Below, piece after piece: positions 61,021 through 64,000 of a stretch of DNA of 64,000 nt. The DNA lies in the NCBI GenBank assembly GCA_031256445.1, contig JAIRQN010000056.1:1-64000 (forward strand). Reading direction: 5' to 3'. The stretch is from Treponema sp. Its GTDB lineage: Bacteria > Spirochaetota > Spirochaetia > Treponematales > Breznakiellaceae. Every line of letters starts with the position of its first letter. The first letter of the stretch is position 1. The notes under the pieces were generated by a model, which was not told where the DNA came from, did no database searches, and worked only from the letters and a program-made list of their open reading frames with translations. The position numbers were made by a program, and so were the translations under genes.

Positions 61021-62319
61021 ATGAAAAAACTGATTATATTATTTTTTTGTATATCATTTTTTCTGCCCTTCTGCGCGCCGCGCCTGTCTGCGCAGGATTT
61101 AATGCAGGACGCGTTTTTTGATCCGAAAGAATACGAAGAAGATGAAGACGCCCTAAAAGAAGAGCCGGAGAAAGAATTTACATTTGCGCGTCAGGCATTT
61201 GAGTTTGGTTTTAATGTAGGCGTAGGGTTTGACAATAACCTTTTGGGAACAGCTGATATTCTGACAAGCAACATTATTATTGACTTGAATGAATTAAACA
61301 GCAGGATTAATGATGACGGGGTTAACATTAATTTTAATGTTGATACCGATTTGTTCATCAAATTTTCCAATATAGATATTGCTTCCGGCGTATGGTCATT
61401 TGGTTTTTCTGCCGGAGCTGAGGGTAACATCAATACTAATCTTCCAAAATCCCTGTTTACCCTTATTACCGCAGGTAATATTAATGAAAATATGCGTTCC
61501 AGCAGGGGAGATATTACCGCATCGGGAGGCATTTTCATGAACGCAGGCATTTCAACATCCGCGCAGTACGGTAAGCTCCGTATCGGTGTAAAGCCTTCGT
61601 TATTCTCGCCGATTGTTTTTATTCCCAGATCCGGAATACGTTATCAGCTTGATACCAATGATAGCGTTTCACTGTCAACGTCAGGTGAAATCAGCATTTA
61701 CAGTCCCTTAACCGAAGACGGGTTCGATATAAATGAACTTAGATTTGGTTTTGATCTGGGAGTGGAAGGCGAATTCGCGCTTCTGTCCTTTCTTGACGTA
61801 GGCGGCGGCATTTACTCCATTCCCATTGTGCCGGCGGCGATGGAAAGCAGGCTGCTGCTATCAATGTCAGATATGGAATTCAATGTAAGCGGCACTGATT
61901 TAATGAACGGCGAGGAAATTTCTTTACCGGAGCTTGAATTCTCCAGTGAATACGGCCGCGAAAAATTAAATATTTTCCGTCCTTTGCGTTTCGAGGTTTA
62001 TGCCAAAGTAAAACCATTACAAACTGGTATACTAACCATGATTCTCATTCCCAGTGCGGGCTTTTCGGTAGAAATCAACAATGAAAAAGGACATTTTAAC
62101 TTTGGTTTGGACACATATACCACACTGTTAAAGGAGTTGATCAAGATTCGTTTAGGTACAAATTATCAGGAATCCATCTGGAAACACCGGCTTGGTTTGG
62201 GGTTTAATATCAGAGCCTTTGAACTTGCGGCGGAAGCAACTCTTCGTTCATCAAGTTTCGCGGGCAGTTTCAGCGCGCAGGGCCTGGGTTTGAATATTGG
62301 AATGCGTTTTGGGTGGTAG
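61021..62319 (+). CDS. Hypothetical secreted/outer-membrane protein
   Basis: Signal peptide, beta-rich, terminal aromatic GMRFGW. Confidence 0.7.
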   Translation: MKKLIILFFCISFFLPFCAPRLSAQDLMQDAFFDPKEYEEDEDALKEEPEKEFTFARQAFEFGFNVGVGFDNNLLGTADILTSNIIIDLNELNSRINDDGVNINFNVDTDLFIKFSNIDIASGVWSFGFSAGAEGNINTNLPKSLFTLITAGNINENMRSSRGDITASGGIFMNAGISTSAQYGKLRIGVKPSLFSPIVFIPRSGIRYQLDTNDSVSLSTSGEISIYSPLTEDGFDINELRFGFDLGVEGEFALLSFLDVGGGIYSIPIVPAAMESRLLLSMSDMEFNVSGTDLMNGEEISLPELEFSSEYGREKLNIFRPLRFEVYAKVKPLQTGILTMILIPSAGFSVEINNEKGHFNFGLDTYTTLLKELIKIRLGTNYQESIWKHRLGLGFNIRAFELAAEATLRSSSFAGSFSAQGLGLNIGMRFGW

Positions 62320-62353
62320 TAATTAGTACGCAAAAATTGTTTACTGAATATGT

Positions 62354-62992
62354 ATGAATATTATCAGGCGGCCTTTTAAGTACCGCAACTTCGGCGCTGT
62401 GTATTGGTTAATAGGCATTAACGTTCTCATTTTTGCGGCAATGATGCTTTTGGGCGGGGATTTTCGTAAATTTCTTACCGTAAGAATGTCAATGATACCC
62501 GCTGCCGTTACACACGGCTGGGTCTGGACTTTTTTTACGTATATGTTTATGCACGGCAGTTTCAGCCACATTCTCTTTAATATGTTCGGCCTGTTCATTT
62601 TCGGAACGAATGTAGAAAGGCAAATGGGCAGCCGTGAGTTTCTGCTTTATTATTTTATTACAGGAACCCTGGCAGGCGTTTTTTCATTCATCGTTTATTA
62701 CTTTACCGGTAATTATATTGTTGCGCTTATGGGAGCATCCGGCGCGATTTTTGCCGTTGAACTTGCCTATGCCGTGTTTTTTCCCGACTCTATAATTTAT
62801 ATTTGGGGAATTCTCCCGCTGCGCGCTCCTGTTATGGTACTTGGTTTTACAGGGCTGGAGCTTATTCTTTCGCTTACTGCCCGTAACAGCAATGTGGCGC
62901 ATCTTACCCACCTTGCCGGTTTTGGAGTAGGCTGGTTGTACTTTTTGGTTCGTTATGGAGTTAATCCCTGGCGAAGGCTCACAGGACGTTAG
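62354..62992 (+). CDS. Rhomboid-family intramembrane serine protease
   Basis: MFMHGSFSHILFNMFGLFIFG, LMGASGAIFAVE, VAHLTHLAGFGVGWLY. Confidence 0.88.
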   Translation: MNIIRRPFKYRNFGAVYWLIGINVLIFAAMMLLGGDFRKFLTVRMSMIPAAVTHGWVWTFFTYMFMHGSFSHILFNMFGLFIFGTNVERQMGSREFLLYYFITGTLAGVFSFIVYYFTGNYIVALMGASGAIFAVELAYAVFFPDSIIYIWGILPLRAPVMVLGFTGLELILSLTARNSNVAHLTHLAGFGVGWLYFLVRYGVNPWRRLTGR

Positions 62993-62997
62993 CGTAA

Positions 62998-64000
62998 ATG
63001 AAACGAATAGGCATACTTTTCGGCGGCAAATCGGCGGAGCATGAAATTTCCCTGTTATCTGCAAAAAATATTTTTGAGGCGATGGACAGGGAAAAGTTCG
63101 AACCTGTGCTGATTGGGATTGATAAAAAAGGCCGCTGGCTTATCAATGACGCGGATAAATATCTGCTTAACGCGGATAATCCTTCTCTTGTCAGCCTGAA
63201 TCCTGACGGTAAACCTGTTGTTCTGCGTACTGAGAACACAGGCATGCTTCACGCGGAAGGCGCCGGGAATATCGGCCTTGACGCGGTGTTTCCTGTCCTG
63301 CACGGTCCGTTTGGTGAAGACGGCGCCATTCAGGGATTTTTAAAACTGGCGGACATTCCCTATGCAGGGCCCGCAGTGCTTGGCTCTGCGGTAGGCATGG
63401 ACAAGGATGCGATGAAGCGGCTCCTGCGGGACGCGGGTATCCCTATCGGGAAATTTCTTGTCCTGAAAAGCCATGAAAAACCGCTGCCATTCGGGGAAGT
63501 CCAGGCCGCTCTCTCTCCCGTTAACGAAAGTAATTCTCCTTTTTTTATAAAGCCCGCCAATATGGGATCTTCGGTGGGGATCAGCAAGGTTCGTAATGAA
63601 GCGGAATACTACGCCGCGCTGAAAGAGGCTTTTCTTTATGATACAAAAATCATCATCGAGGAATTTATTCCCGGCCGTGAGATTGAGTGCGCCGTTCTTG
63701 GCAACGAAGAGCCGAAGGCTTCCATACCGGGAGAGATTATCCCTGCCCACGACTTTTACTCTTACGAAGCCAAGTACCTTGACGAAAAAGGCGCGGCGCT
63801 GGAAATACCCGCTAAACTGGATGAGCAGACTATCAGACGTGTTCAGGAACTTGCCATAAAGGTTTTTAAAACGCTCTGCTGCGAAGGGCTTGCGCGGGTG
63901 GATTTTTTTCTCGGTGGCGCATCCGGCAGACGCGAACTTATTGTAAACGAAATAAACACCATGCCCGGCTTTACCAGAATCAGCATGTATCCGAAATTAT
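62998..64000 (+). CDS. ddl: D-alanine--D-alanine ligase (partial, runs off the window)
   Basis: ILFGGKSAEHEISLLSA, VLHGPFGEDGAIQGFL, KPANMGSSVGISKV, EINTMPGFTRISMYPKL. Confidence 0.95.
   Translation, partial: MKRIGILFGGKSAEHEISLLSAKNIFEAMDREKFEPVLIGIDKKGRWLINDADKYLLNADNPSLVSLNPDGKPVVLRTENTGMLHAEGAGNIGLDAVFPVLHGPFGEDGAIQGFLKLADIPYAGPAVLGSAVGMDKDAMKRLLRDAGIPIGKFLVLKSHEKPLPFGEVQAALSPVNESNSPFFIKPANMGSSVGISKVRNEAEYYAALKEAFLYDTKIIIEEFIPGREIECAVLGNEEPKASIPGEIIPAHDFYSYEAKYLDEKGAALEIPAKLDEQTIRRVQELAIKVFKTLCCEGLARVDFFLGGASGRRELIVNEINTMPGFTRISMYPKL

Noticed and set aside
1-64000. CRISPR arrays, rRNA operons, tRNA genes, transposase or integrase genes
   Set aside because: None could be supported by reading the sequence; no direct-repeat/spacer pattern and no recognised recombinase

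Overview
Host genes (RND/MMPL, RlmB, AI-2E, transketolase halves, GpsA, Ffh, Ddl) and many spirochaete-style lipoproteins suggest a Treponema-like chromosome; this taxonomic guess is from protein recognition only. Housekeeping blocks lie at about 1-5.5 kb, 21.1-25.2 kb and 53.4-64 kb. An AT-rich accessory island (about 5.5-21.1 kb) carries: (i) two tandem paralogous HExxH proteins with a small lipoprotein upstream and a small ORF nested out of frame at the 3' end, (ii) FN3 and BspA-type LRR surface proteins, (iii) gene fragments, including an MraY-motif remnant and a TTG-start Cys-rich microprotein absent from the ORF track, and (iv) a two-gene unit of an HTH/helical protein plus a protein kinase - P-loop STAND/NACHT-like NTPase - WD40 protein, behind a near-consensus promoter. 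A second accessory patch (26.4-33.2 kb) carries an ATPase behind a consensus promoter and palindrome, a decayed HigBA-like toxin-antitoxin remnant, a CsgG/LpoB-like protein, a CotH-like lipoprotein between two attC-like dyad repeats, and a divergent XRE regulator. A large glycan-use cluster (33.5-49.3 kb: GH5, two CUT1-type ABC importers, DUF5696-like protein, GH130) follows. The best candidates for undescribed biology are the kinase-STAND-WD40 pair, the paired metallopeptidase operon with its nested small ORF, a possible small RNA whose terminator loop matches the 16S anti-SD tail, and an 18-nt repeat family inserted in frame in two unrelated genes. Family assignments are from motif recognition by eye; no searches were run.
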